This document shows positions 37,593-45,801 of a DNA stretch of 64,000 nt, one piece after another. The notes below the pieces were generated by a model. That model worked only from the letters and a program-made list of their open reading frames with translations, was not told the origin of the DNA and made no database searches. A program made the position numbers and the translations under genes. Where the stretch lies: positions 94,376-158,375 of the forward strand of contig JACUUV010000002.1 of NCBI GenBank assembly GCA_014859095.1. The letters run 5' to 3'. The number at the start of each line of letters is the position of its first letter. The first letter of the stretch is position 1. The stretch is from Clostridia bacterium (GTDB lineage: Bacteria; Bacillota; Clostridia; Peptostreptococcales; Acidaminobacteraceae).

Positions 37593-37925
37593 TTAGATTT
37601 CATCATGCTCGATGATCAGAACCTGATCTCCCAGATCCTTATCGATTTCTTTTAACGCATCAATAACAGGTTTGTTTGAAGCAAACGGGATTTCCATAAC
37701 GACGACTTTATAACCTTTATCCAGATAGGTCATGATGTTCTTTTTATACCAGCCCATATATATGCAAACACGTGAATCCTGATCGAATTGTCTACCATAA
37801 TTGCAAAAATTCACCAAATCGCTCTCTTCTTCAATCACTCTGATGCTTTTTTCATTGATTATAGCTTCCACTTCAGGTGTCACATCTTTATAAGCAACAA
37901 CCACAACAGAATATTTTGAACCCAT
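37593..37925 (-). CDS. Small hypothetical protein
   Basis: Not recognised. It has 110 residues, is soluble and acidic at the C terminus (LIIEHDEI). Alternating hydrophobic strands (YSVVVVAY, SRVCIYMGWY, YKVVVMEIPF, DQVLIIEHD) suggest a small alpha/beta Rossmann-like fold. There is no signal peptide or membrane helix. GGGAGGT upstream of the ATG and a TTGTCT-18-TATAAT promoter support that it is real. It follows another unrecognised gene on the same strand, and the two may be functionally linked. Confidence 0.65.
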   Translation of the reverse strand: MGSKYSVVVVAYKDVTPEVEAIINEKSIRVIEEESDLVNFCNYGRQFDQDSRVCIYMGWYKKNIMTYLDKGYKVVVMEIPFASNKPVIDALKEIDKDLGDQVLIIEHDEI

Positions 37926-37953
37926 AAACGTACCTCCCAGGTATTTTGATTAT

Positions 37954-37983
37954 ATTATATCAAAATTGACAAAAAATAGACAA
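37954..37983 (-). promoter_or_regulatory. Putative promoter of the 110-residue gene
   Basis: On the minus strand TTGTCT and TATAAT are separated by 18 bp, within the short gap after the 336-residue gene. Confidence 0.45.
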
Positions 37984-37990
37984 TTTTTTC

Positions 37991-39001
37991 TCATCTTGTC
38001 GCAAAGATGTAATCTTCCATCTCGGTAAGTTTATTGATTTCATCGCTTTCCAGCTGCTTGTACAATATTTGGCGATAGTGCCTGCTCAAGTCGGACTGTT
38101 CAGTGTAACCCTTGATTCCAATATCATTCCAATGTATTTTCTTTTTCTTGTAAAAGAGATCATAATTGACAATACGTTCCCCATTTTCCATGTATTCCAG
38201 TGCCAAAAGAATTTTTTTGACCTCCTCCGGCTTCATGTAGGTGTATAGCACAAGTTGATAGGCCTCATTCGAGGCAAAAAACTTCATCCCGTCTTCTCCC
38301 CATTCTTCCTTGAGCACAATTCCGACACCAAGTTGATCGAATATATACACCAGACGATCGTATTGAATCTTGTAAGCATCATAATTGTCTTGGATTTTCA
38401 CGGTCAAATCATACCACTTGTTCTCGTCCAAGTTTCGATTGATATATTTAAGCGCATGATGGTCAAGTACATCAATCACTTCAGAAAAATGAGCTTCCGT
38501 ATATATCGAAGACGTGTTCAAATCAGAATACTCCAGCCTTTTATTGATATTGCCTCTGGTGAAACATATGATCGTCCCTTCCGAATGCAAACTGAAAATG
38601 GTTCTCGTCGGTTCAATGACCGCGTTGAAGTCTTCAGCGATACAACTGACAGTACTATCCATATTGCCTACGACTTTCATGATGACAATACGCGGTGATT
38701 TTCTGACGTATTTGATCAGACTTCCCATATTTGAATTGATCAGCCTCATAAAAAAAATTTGGGGACTCTCGTTAATGATAATACAGTTTCTCACATCAAT
38801 ATTGATTATATTTTCCCTTGCATAGTCAGCTAAATAAAGCAAAGTCTGGGATGGTTTCATCTCTGAGATGATTTCTTCAAAAATCTTCGCGTCGGATTTG
38901 ACTTTCTCTGAGACAAAGTGAGATTTCACAAAACTCTTGAACTGCTCTCTATCGCTTGGTTCAATTATTAAAATTTTAGGACCGCTTCTTACAAATGACA
39001 T
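37991..39001 (-). CDS. Uncharacterised protein with ATPase-like N terminus and PAS-like C terminus
   Basis: Not recognised as a named family; 336 residues. The N-terminal half (KILIIEP, then NCIIINESPQIF, SPRIVIMKVVGNMDS and IFSLHSEGT) has the strand order and spacing of the later part of PilT/VirB11-type secretion ATPases, without a Walker A loop, so it may be a degenerate NTPase. Residues about 215-300 (DQLGVGIVLKEEWGEDG, FFASNEAYQLVLYTY) look PAS-like. Both assignments are weak pattern impressions. There is no membrane segment. It is divergent from the hydrogenase operon, sharing a 197-nt upstream region. Confidence 0.6.
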   Translation of the reverse strand: MSFVRSGPKILIIEPSDREQFKSFVKSHFVSEKVKSDAKIFEEIISEMKPSQTLLYLADYARENIINIDVRNCIIINESPQIFFMRLINSNMGSLIKYVRKSPRIVIMKVVGNMDSTVSCIAEDFNAVIEPTRTIFSLHSEGTIICFTRGNINKRLEYSDLNTSSIYTEAHFSEVIDVLDHHALKYINRNLDENKWYDLTVKIQDNYDAYKIQYDRLVYIFDQLGVGIVLKEEWGEDGMKFFASNEAYQLVLYTYMKPEEVKKILLALEYMENGERIVNYDLFYKKKKIHWNDIGIKGYTEQSDLSRHYRQILYKQLESDEINKLTEMEDYIFATR

Positions 39002-39198
39002 GCTTGACCTACTTTCGGTATTGATAATTCTTTTCTTTGATAACTATTAGTTTACGCCGATTCATGTAAAAATCAATAGATTGTGACACTAACCCATAAT
39101 TATTTTTCATTATATTTAATTTGTCGAAATTTTCTGATATATAATGGGTATATAATTTAAGTGGTAAACACTTATTACAATGAAAGGATGGATCGATT

Positions 39199-39699
39199 AT
39201 GTCGGAAGTATTTGAGTTCGATAAGGCAACTGAGAAATTGAAGCTTTTGGATGCATTTATTGAAACACAACCCGCCAAAGATGAAGCCGTTATTTCGGTG
39301 CTTCACAAGGCACAATCACTATTTGGCTATCTCCCAGCTGAATTGCAGCTTCACGTCGCAAGAAAACTTGATGTTCCCGCCGCTAAAGTCTATGGTGTCG
39401 TCAGTTTCTACTCGTTTTTCTCGCAGGAAAAAAGAGGTGATTTTACCGTCAATATCTGTATGGGAACAGCTTGCTTTGTCAAAGGCATCGACAAAGTCAT
39501 TGCAGAGTTCTCAAATCAACTCGGGATCAAGAACAAAGAGACCACAGCCGATGGTTTATTCACACTTAATGATGTCCGCTGTATCGGAGCATGTGGGCTT
39601 GCACCTGTCGTCATGATCAACGACAAAGTTTACGGTCATGTCAAAGCTGAAGATGTTGGTCAAATCATAATGGATTGCAAAGAACAAAAAGGAGTGTAG
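39199..39699 (+). CDS. hndA: NuoE-like [2Fe-2S] subunit of NAD(P)-linked [FeFe] hydrogenase
   Basis: Thioredoxin-fold [2Fe-2S] subunit of 166 residues, like NuoE, HydC or HndA. The four cluster cysteines are in NICMGTACFVKG and VRCIGACGLAPVVMIND. YGVVSFYSFFSQEKRG is the conserved segment before them. It is the first gene of a four-gene hydrogenase operon and is followed 4 nt later by the small ferredoxin-like subunit. AAAGGATGG precedes ATG 39199. The upstream gap has two TATAAT boxes (39140, 39151) but no well-spaced -35. Confidence 0.93.
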   Translation: MSEVFEFDKATEKLKLLDAFIETQPAKDEAVISVLHKAQSLFGYLPAELQLHVARKLDVPAAKVYGVVSFYSFFSQEKRGDFTVNICMGTACFVKGIDKVIAEFSNQLGIKNKETTADGLFTLNDVRCIGACGLAPVVMINDKVYGHVKAEDVGQIIMDCKEQKGV

Positions 39700-39703
39700 C
39701 GAC

Positions 39704-40099
39704 ATGCCTATAAAATCTTTGAAAGAACTAAAAAAAATTCGTGAAGATCAAGTCAAAAAAGTAAAACTTAGGGAATCCGGTGAGTCAGAGGATACCACTA
39801 TCGAAGTACTCGTCGGTATGGCCACTTGTGGAATTGCCGCAGGCAGCAGAGATGTTCTTAACAGACTTGTGGACCTGATCGGCGAAAAATCACTTGACAA
39901 TGTGAAAGTCATCCAAGTCGGATGCATGGGATATTGTCACAGTGAACCTACTGTTCAAATCAACACACCTGGAAAAGAACCAACTATCTACGGCAATGTC
40001 AAGGGTAGCGTGGTGGATGACATCGTTGAAAAACATATTTTGAATAATGAAATCCTCGACGATCACGTTCTCATTAAGACTTTCAACAGCGCACTCTAA
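39704..40099 (+). CDS. hndB: Thioredoxin-like [2Fe-2S] subunit (HndB-like)
   Basis: Small electron-transfer subunit of 131 residues. After a charged N-terminal helix comes a thioredoxin-like [2Fe-2S] fold with cysteines in MATCGIAAGSRDVL and VGCMGYCHSEPTVQI. A stand-alone subunit between the NuoE-like and NuoF-like genes matches HndB of the Desulfovibrio HndABCD enzyme and is absent from the three-subunit Thermotoga HydABC operon. It probably passes electrons between the flavin and hydrogenase subunits. Confidence 0.9.
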   Translation: MPIKSLKELKKIREDQVKKVKLRESGESEDTTIEVLVGMATCGIAAGSRDVLNRLVDLIGEKSLDNVKVIQVGCMGYCHSEPTVQINTPGKEPTIYGNVKGSVVDDIVEKHILNNEILDDHVLIKTFNSAL

Positions 40100-40111
40100 G
40101 GAGGTGGGAGT

Positions 40112-41905
40112 ATGGCAACAAAAAGAACGCATATCATGGTTTGTGGCGGAACCGGTTGCGTGTCATCAAGAAGTTTGGAAATTGTTGATTCTTTCAGAAC
40201 CAAACTGATTGAAAAGGGATATCAAGATGAAATAACGGTGATCAAGACCGGTTGTTTCGGATTTTGCGGACAAGGACCAATTATAAAAATCCATCCCGAC
40301 AATGTCTTTTATGTCCAGGTCGGTATGGACGACATTGATGAGATTATCGATGAGCACATCATCAAAGGTAGAACGGTTTCCAGATTGCTTTATAAAGAGC
40401 CTGAGACACATCGTCCTCTGCCAAAACATGATGACATGAGCTTCTATAAGAAGCAATATCGAATCGCACTTAGAAATTGTGGATTGATCAATCCAGAAGA
40501 TATCAACGAATACATAGCCTTTGGGGGTTATGAAGCACTGGGGATGGCACTTACAGAATACACGCCGGAAAAAGTTATAGAAATTGTAAAAGATAGCGGT
40601 CTTAGAGGCCGTGGAGGCGGTGGTTTCTCAACTGGACTCAAATGGGAGTACACACGCAAACCACCATCTGATCAGAAATATGTCATATGCAACGCGGACG
40701 AAGGCGATCCGGGAGCATTTATGGACAGATCCATTTTGGAAGGCGATCCACATTCCGTCATCGAAGCGATGACCATCGCTGGATATGCAATAGGTGCCAG
40801 TGTGGGAATTGTTTACATCCGAGCTGAATACCCACTCGCCATCAAACGCCTTGAAGTTGCGCTTGAACAGGCGAGAGAATTTGGATTGCTCGGGAAGAAC
40901 ATATTTGAAAGCGGCTTCAGTTTTGACATCAACATCAAGCTGGGAGCCGGCGCATTTGTCTGCGGTGAGGAAACAGCCTTGATTCACTCTGTTGAGGGCA
41001 GCCGTGGCGAGCCTACGAAAAAACCGCCTTTTCCGTCCATAGAAGGGTATCATAAAAAACCGACTTCGGTAAATAACGTCGAAACGTTGGCGAACATCCC
41101 TCCGATCATTACAAAAGGCGCAGAATGGTTTCATGCCATTGGAACTGAGAAATCAAAGGGTACAAAAGTTTTCGCGCTGGCCGGAAAAATAAACAATGTC
41201 GGTCTCGTTGAAGTTCCCATGGGAACGACACTCCGTGAAATCATTTATGATATCGGTGGTGGCATCATCGATGGCAAAGCATTTAAAGCCGTGCAGACCG
41301 GTGGTCCTTCGGGAGGCGTCATAACAACTGTCGACCTGGATACACCTATTGATTATGAGAGTTTACGTGCCATAGGTTCCATGATGGGTTCCGGTGGTAT
41401 GATTGTTATGGACGAGGACGATTGCATGGTCAACATCGCAAAATTCTATCTGGATTTCACTCAAGACGAATCCTGTGGCAAATGTACACCATGTAGACTC
41501 GGTACAAAACGCATGTTTGAAATTCTCGAGAAAATCACTAAAGGCAAAGGGACAATGAAAGATATCGAAAAATTACGATCCCTCGGTCATGCGGTCAAGG
41601 ACAGCGCACTTTGTGGTTTGGGTCAGACAGCACCCAATCCGGTACTCAGTACTCTTGATTACTTCTACGATGAATACCTCGCGCATATTGTCGACAAGAA
41701 ATGTCCTGCTGGCGCATGTAAGGCTCTTGCGAAATATAAAATCGATCCTGTGAAGTGTATTGGTTGTTCCGCTTGTGCACGTGTGTGTCCCGTCAGTTGC
41801 ATCGATGGCAAACCTAAAGGAAAATACGTCATCAATGAGGATGAGTGTATCTCATGTGGCGCTTGCTTTACGGCTTGTCGCTTCGACGCTGTAATCAAGC
41901 CGTGA
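40112..41905 (+). CDS. hndC: NuoF-like flavin/NAD(P)-binding hydrogenase subunit
   Basis: Diaphorase subunit of 597 residues. Residues 1-110 are a thioredoxin-like [2Fe-2S] domain (VCGGTGCVSSRS, TGCFGFCGQGP). Next is the NuoF core with FMN/NAD motifs GLRGRGGGGFSTGLKWE and CNADEGDPGAFMDR, then GAGAFVCGEETALI and the [4Fe-4S] motif ESCGKCTPCRLGT. The C-terminal 60 residues carry two [4Fe-4S] ferredoxin motifs (CIGCSACARVCPVSC and CISCGACFTACRF). This layout is that of HydB/HndC. It should oxidise or reduce NAD(P)H and may be the bifurcating flavin site with ferredoxin. Confidence 0.94.
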   Translation: MATKRTHIMVCGGTGCVSSRSLEIVDSFRTKLIEKGYQDEITVIKTGCFGFCGQGPIIKIHPDNVFYVQVGMDDIDEIIDEHIIKGRTVSRLLYKEPETHRPLPKHDDMSFYKKQYRIALRNCGLINPEDINEYIAFGGYEALGMALTEYTPEKVIEIVKDSGLRGRGGGGFSTGLKWEYTRKPPSDQKYVICNADEGDPGAFMDRSILEGDPHSVIEAMTIAGYAIGASVGIVYIRAEYPLAIKRLEVALEQAREFGLLGKNIFESGFSFDINIKLGAGAFVCGEETALIHSVEGSRGEPTKKPPFPSIEGYHKKPTSVNNVETLANIPPIITKGAEWFHAIGTEKSKGTKVFALAGKINNVGLVEVPMGTTLREIIYDIGGGIIDGKAFKAVQTGGPSGGVITTVDLDTPIDYESLRAIGSMMGSGGMIVMDEDDCMVNIAKFYLDFTQDESCGKCTPCRLGTKRMFEILEKITKGKGTMKDIEKLRSLGHAVKDSALCGLGQTAPNPVLSTLDYFYDEYLAHIVDKKCPAGACKALAKYKIDPVKCIGCSACARVCPVSCIDGKPKGKYVINEDECISCGACFTACRFDAVIKP

Positions 41906-41922
41906 AGGGGGGAATCTTTTAA

Positions 41923-43659
41923 ATGCTGAATATTACGATCAACGGAAAAGCAATACAGGTTCCAAAAGGAACCACCATATTACAAGCTTCAAGAGAAGTG
42001 AATCTCAAAATTCCAACACTCTGTCATTTGAATCTCAAAGAGTTTGGCATCATCAATCAAAGTGCGTCATGCAGAGTCTGTATGGTTGAAGTGGAAGGCA
42101 GAGCCGCACTTGTGCCTTCTTGTTCGGAACTTTGCACCGAAGGCATGGTCATCAGAACGGATACAAAACGTGCCATCATTGCCAGAAGAACTGCAGTGGA
42201 ACTGCTGCTTTCCAACCATCCATTCGAATGCCTGACATGTGCGAAAAATCTGGAGTGCGATCTCCAGGCATTAGCTCAAGAACTGGGCATTCGGGAGATT
42301 CACTACACCGGTGAAAAAATGAATTATCCAATTGATGACTCCTCTTATTCACTGATCAAGGATCCCAACAAATGCATCATGTGCAGACGCTGTGAAACCA
42401 TGTGCAATGTTGTTCAGACCTGTGGTATCCTATCTGCAGTTAACCGTGGCTTTGACGTTATTGTTGGACCGGCATTTCATCTCGATATGGTCGACACTTC
42501 ATGTACTTTCTGTGGTCAATGCGTTGCGGTGTGTCCTACAGGTGCTTTGACAGAAATGAACCACACTGCAAAAGTTTGGCAAGCGCTGAACAATCCAAAG
42601 AAACATGTGGTTGTTCAAGTAGCCCCCGCTGTCAGGGTTGCTATCGGTGAAATGTTCGATATGGATCCTGGAACCATTACCACTGGAAAATTGGTCAGTG
42701 CCTTAAGAGCACTCGATTTTGACGCGATCTTTGATACGGATTTCGGTGCTGACCTTACCATCATGGAAGAAGCTTCCGAGCTCATCCACAGGATCCAAAA
42801 TGGTGGACGGCTTCCAATGCTCACAAGTTGTTGCCCAGCCTGGGTTAAATTCTTCGAACATCAGTTCCCTGATTTGCTGGATATTCCTTCAACGTGCAAG
42901 TCACCTCAGATTATGCTTGGCTCAATGATTAAAACCTACTATGCTGAAAAAATCAAAAAAGATCCAAACGATATCGTGGTGGTTTCAGTCATGCCATGTC
43001 TGGCCAAAAAAGCTGAAGCAGCCCGACCTGAACTCACGAAAGATGATAACAGCGACGTGGATATCGTCATCACTACAAGAGAACTTGTTCAGATGCTGAA
43101 AATCGCAGGCATCGACTTCGCCGGTTTGCCAAACAGCGATTTTGACCAATTGCTTGGTCAAAGTACCGGCGCTTCTGTCATATTCGGTACAACCGGTGGT
43201 GTCATTGAAGCCGCTGTTAGAACCGCTTATGAATGGATCACCAATGAAACCCTTGAAAAAGTGGACTTTGTTCAACTCAGGGGGCTCGAGGGCATTCGAT
43301 CCGCTACGGTGAACATCGGAGATATGAATCTTCGCATCGGTATCGCCCACGGACTCGGCAACGCCAGAAAACTGCTCAATGACATCCGTGACGGCATCTC
43401 ACAATTTGATGCGATTGAAATCATGGCATGTCCAGGCGGTTGCATCGGCGGAGGAGGACAACCGTATCATCATGGTGATATGGAGATCATCAAGAAAAGA
43501 CAACTTGCCATATACCAAGAGGACCAAGGTAAAGTGCTTCGGAAGTCACACGAGAATCCATACATCAAACAGATTTATGATGAATTCCTTGGTGAACCGA
43601 ATTCGCATAAGGCACACGAACTTTTACACACACATTATGTGTCTAAAGAGCGAATCTGA
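41923..43659 (+). CDS. hndD: [FeFe] hydrogenase catalytic subunit
   Basis: Catalytic subunit of 578 residues for H2 production or uptake. It begins with a NuoG-like [2Fe-2S] domain (SASCRVCMVEVEG), a His-type cluster region (HPFECLTCAKNLECDLQ) and two [4Fe-4S] motifs (CIMCRRCETMC, CTFCGQCVAVCPTGA). The H-cluster motifs are complete: TSCCPAW, MPCLAKKAEA and MACPGGCIGGGGQP. The small-subunit region is fused at the C terminus. Maturases HydEFG are not in the window. With hndA-C it forms a cytoplasmic NAD(P)-linked, probably electron-bifurcating complex. Confidence 0.95.
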   Translation: MLNITINGKAIQVPKGTTILQASREVNLKIPTLCHLNLKEFGIINQSASCRVCMVEVEGRAALVPSCSELCTEGMVIRTDTKRAIIARRTAVELLLSNHPFECLTCAKNLECDLQALAQELGIREIHYTGEKMNYPIDDSSYSLIKDPNKCIMCRRCETMCNVVQTCGILSAVNRGFDVIVGPAFHLDMVDTSCTFCGQCVAVCPTGALTEMNHTAKVWQALNNPKKHVVVQVAPAVRVAIGEMFDMDPGTITTGKLVSALRALDFDAIFDTDFGADLTIMEEASELIHRIQNGGRLPMLTSCCPAWVKFFEHQFPDLLDIPSTCKSPQIMLGSMIKTYYAEKIKKDPNDIVVVSVMPCLAKKAEAARPELTKDDNSDVDIVITTRELVQMLKIAGIDFAGLPNSDFDQLLGQSTGASVIFGTTGGVIEAAVRTAYEWITNETLEKVDFVQLRGLEGIRSATVNIGDMNLRIGIAHGLGNARKLLNDIRDGISQFDAIEIMACPGGCIGGGGQPYHHGDMEIIKKRQLAIYQEDQGKVLRKSHENPYIKQIYDEFLGEPNSHKAHELLHTHYVSKERI

Positions 43660-43672
43660 TGAGTTGAATATT

Positions 43673-43705
43673 AAAAGGACGCGGAAAATTTCCGCGTCCT
43701 TTTTG
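43673..43705. terminator. Terminator between hndD and the convergent membrane protein gene
   Basis: AAAGGACGCGGAAA/TTTCCGCGTCCTTT is a strong stem with flanking T and A runs, usable from both sides. Confidence 0.85.
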
Positions 43706-43718
43706 AATGACGACAAAA

Positions 43719-44207
43719 TCACTCTTTTTTATTATTGAAGAATGTATAACCCAATCCCGCCAATGAGGCAAGCAATGCAATCGGCAATCCGAAGGAAAGT
43801 CTGAGTACCGAACTGTAAAGTTGTCGCATGTCGCGATTTAAATTCACAGCCACAATCAAGAGTATGATCACAACAAACATCAAGACAAACTGTGCCAAAT
43901 GAACCCATTTGGATGATGGTTTTCTCATTCCGCTCATAATCATTGCGGCTATGCCTAAAATCGGAATCAAAACAAGCAAATACCCCAAATAGATCGCACT
44001 AGCGGCAAACGGGAACCCGTAGGCGTTTCCAAATGCTCTAACCATAGGTGCGGCATAGTGAATACCTCTGATGAGAGTGAATCCAGAAAAACCGGATTCT
44101 GAAGAGGCAAACATATCAAACTCACTATTTATTGTAAACCACGGTATAAAAAAACTGATAACAATGATTAAACTCAAAGCCATTAAAATGGTTTGCCTAT
44201 ATTTCAT
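43719..44207 (-). CDS. Hypothetical membrane protein
   Basis: Not recognised. It has 162 residues with four predicted membrane helices (ILMALSLIIVISFFIPWF, AIYLGYLLVLIPILGIAAMI, FVLMFVVIILLIVAV, LPIALLASLAGLGYTFF). The extracytoplasmic loop after helix 1 is Ser/Gly-rich. It ends in basic and acidic residues (NNKKE). It is a single gene convergent with hndD and divergent from the D-serine dehydratase gene. Confidence 0.7.
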   Translation of the reverse strand: MKYRQTILMALSLIIVISFFIPWFTINSEFDMFASSESGFSGFTLIRGIHYAAPMVRAFGNAYGFPFAASAIYLGYLLVLIPILGIAAMIMSGMRKPSSKWVHLAQFVLMFVVIILLIVAVNLNRDMRQLYSSVLRLSFGLPIALLASLAGLGYTFFNNKKE

Positions 44208-44311
44208 AATGATCTCCTCGTATTCATGATAAGACTATTATATCATTTGAATCACATATTTTAAATCCTTCAAAAATTTGATACTATGAAATGAATAGAA
44301 AGGAGCTTCCT

Positions 44312-45658
44312 ATGAAATCCATTGAACACTTGATTGAAGAAATGAAACAATATAATGAAACTTTTTGGGTGAACCCGGGTAAGATCAATTCCGAAAAAGC
44401 CCTCAAACTGCTACAAAAATCACATCCAGGATTACCAAATCTTGAGGCAGTCATGGATGCGGATATGAGATTGAGACGGTTTGCTCCGTTCTTTGTTTCA
44501 GCTTTCCCAGAATCGGCAGAAAAGAGTGGCATCATCGAATCCCCACTGATTTCAATTCCCGAATTTCAAAAGTCCGTCATACCTTTTGTGGGGGGGCGCA
44601 TTTTAGGAAAGTGGTACCTGAAAGCAGATCATCTTCTTCCCATATCAGGCTCGATCAAAGCTCGCGGGGGTGTTTATGAAATTATAAAATTTGCTGAAAC
44701 CCTCGCTCTTAGCGAAGGCATCCTAAATCTTGAGGAAAACTACAAGTGTTTTGCTGAAGAAAAATTCAAATCACTTTTTGGAAAATATACGATTGTCGTA
44801 GGCTCCACAGGCAACCTTGGACTCAGTATCGGTACAATTGGAAGCACACTTGGTTTCAAAGTCATGGTGCACATGTCACATGACGCCAAAGCATGGAAAA
44901 TAGAATTACTTCGCAGCAAAGGCGTTGAAGTGGTCTTGCACGATTCCGACTACTCCGTTGCGGTTGCTGAAGGACGTAAAAGCGCACTTTCAGATCCATA
45001 CAGTTACTTTGTCGACGATGAGAACTCTATTGAACTCTTTGTTGGATATGCAGTTGCTGCACTGCGACTAAAACAACAAATGATCGATCAAAAAATCGAT
45101 GTGAATTCGGAACACCCCCTATTCGTCTACTTGCCTTGCGGTGTCGGCGGTGCACCTGGTGGGATAGCATATGCACTCAAACTGGTCTTTGGCGACGACG
45201 TTTTTGTCTTTCTTGCCGAGCCGACTCATGCACCATGCATGATGCTGGGTATGGCAACAGGAAAGTATGACAGGATTTCGGTCGGCGACATTGATATCGA
45301 CCTCAAGACGGATGCCGATGGCCTTGCGGTAGGTCGAGCCTCCGGTTTCGTTGGTCAGGTCCTATCGCCATTGATTGATGGCATCTATACGATTTCAGAC
45401 GATAAGCTCTACTTCATGCTGTTCATCTTACACGAATCGGAATCCATGAATCTGGAACCATCCGCTCTCGCCGGTCTTTCAGGGCCAATCAAAATGTTTT
45501 ATGATAGTGAGGGATTCAGTCATCTGGCTGAAAATGGATTGCTGGAGAAAATGGAAAATTCAACCCATATTTCTTGGGCAACGGGTGGCAATCTTGTGCC
45601 TGATTTGATGATGAAGTCTTATATCAAGAAAGGACAAGGGTTGTCAGGAACACTGTAA
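44312..45658 (+). CDS. dsdA: D-serine ammonia-lyase
   Basis: PLP-dependent deamination of D-serine to pyruvate and ammonia. It has 448 residues, the usual DsdA length. The PLP-lysine motif is PISGSIKARGGVYEI near 110-124. GSTGNLGLSIGTIGSTLGFK near 165 binds the cofactor phosphate, and YLPCGVGGAPGGIAYALK lies near 276. The start is ATG 44312 with AAAGGAG; the ATG at 44291 of the ORF track precedes that site. It stands alone; no dsdC or dsdX is adjacent. Confidence 0.93.
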   Translation: MKSIEHLIEEMKQYNETFWVNPGKINSEKALKLLQKSHPGLPNLEAVMDADMRLRRFAPFFVSAFPESAEKSGIIESPLISIPEFQKSVIPFVGGRILGKWYLKADHLLPISGSIKARGGVYEIIKFAETLALSEGILNLEENYKCFAEEKFKSLFGKYTIVVGSTGNLGLSIGTIGSTLGFKVMVHMSHDAKAWKIELLRSKGVEVVLHDSDYSVAVAEGRKSALSDPYSYFVDDENSIELFVGYAVAALRLKQQMIDQKIDVNSEHPLFVYLPCGVGGAPGGIAYALKLVFGDDVFVFLAEPTHAPCMMLGMATGKYDRISVGDIDIDLKTDADGLAVGRASGFVGQVLSPLIDGIYTISDDKLYFMLFILHESESMNLEPSALAGLSGPIKMFYDSEGFSHLAENGLLEKMENSTHISWATGGNLVPDLMMKSYIKKGQGLSGTL

Positions 45659-45700
45659 AAAAGGAGAATGTTTCTTCAGTGTCATCTTGAAAGGTCAGCT

Positions 45701-45739
45701 GAGACGCTAATAAGTTTCCTTCGGAAACTTAACTACGCG
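45701..45739 (+). repeat. 39-bp imperfect palindrome, copy 1
   Basis: Runs from GAGACGCTAATAAG to TTAACTACGCG. The core is TAAGTTTCC-TTC-GGAAACTTA, a 9-bp hairpin, with outer CGC/GCG pairing across a bulge. It is identical to the copy at 57709 over 39 bases. The ACGCG end touches the large inverted repeat at the 3' end of the RNA methyltransferase gene. Confidence 0.9.
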
Positions 45740-45801
45740 CTTGCTTAAGAGATAAAAAATAGAATGCCCAAAGGCATTCTATTTTTTATCTCTTAAGCAA
45801 G
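45740..45801 (-). terminator. 29-bp-arm perfect inverted repeat spanning the methyltransferase stop codon
   Basis: Each arm is 29 bp (CTTGCTTAAGAGATAAAAAA plus TAGAATGCC on the left) around a CAAA loop, with no mismatch. The right arm contains the last codons and stop of the methyltransferase gene (45786-45801), so the gene's 3' end is present a second time in inverted form. It can act as a terminator for that gene. Confidence 0.85.

Noticed and set aside
39061-39198. Rex binding site upstream of the hydrogenase operon
   Set aside because: TTGTGA is present near 39081 but the matching inverted half-site is missing.
39009-39278. 89-residue minus-strand ORF in the hnd upstream region
   Set aside because: Overlaps the start of hndA, no ribosome binding site, no recognisable protein pattern.
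40628-41134. 168-residue minus-strand ORF opposite hndC
   Set aside because: Fully inside a gene with unambiguous Fe-S and flavin motifs; no ribosome binding site and the composition looks like an antisense shadow.
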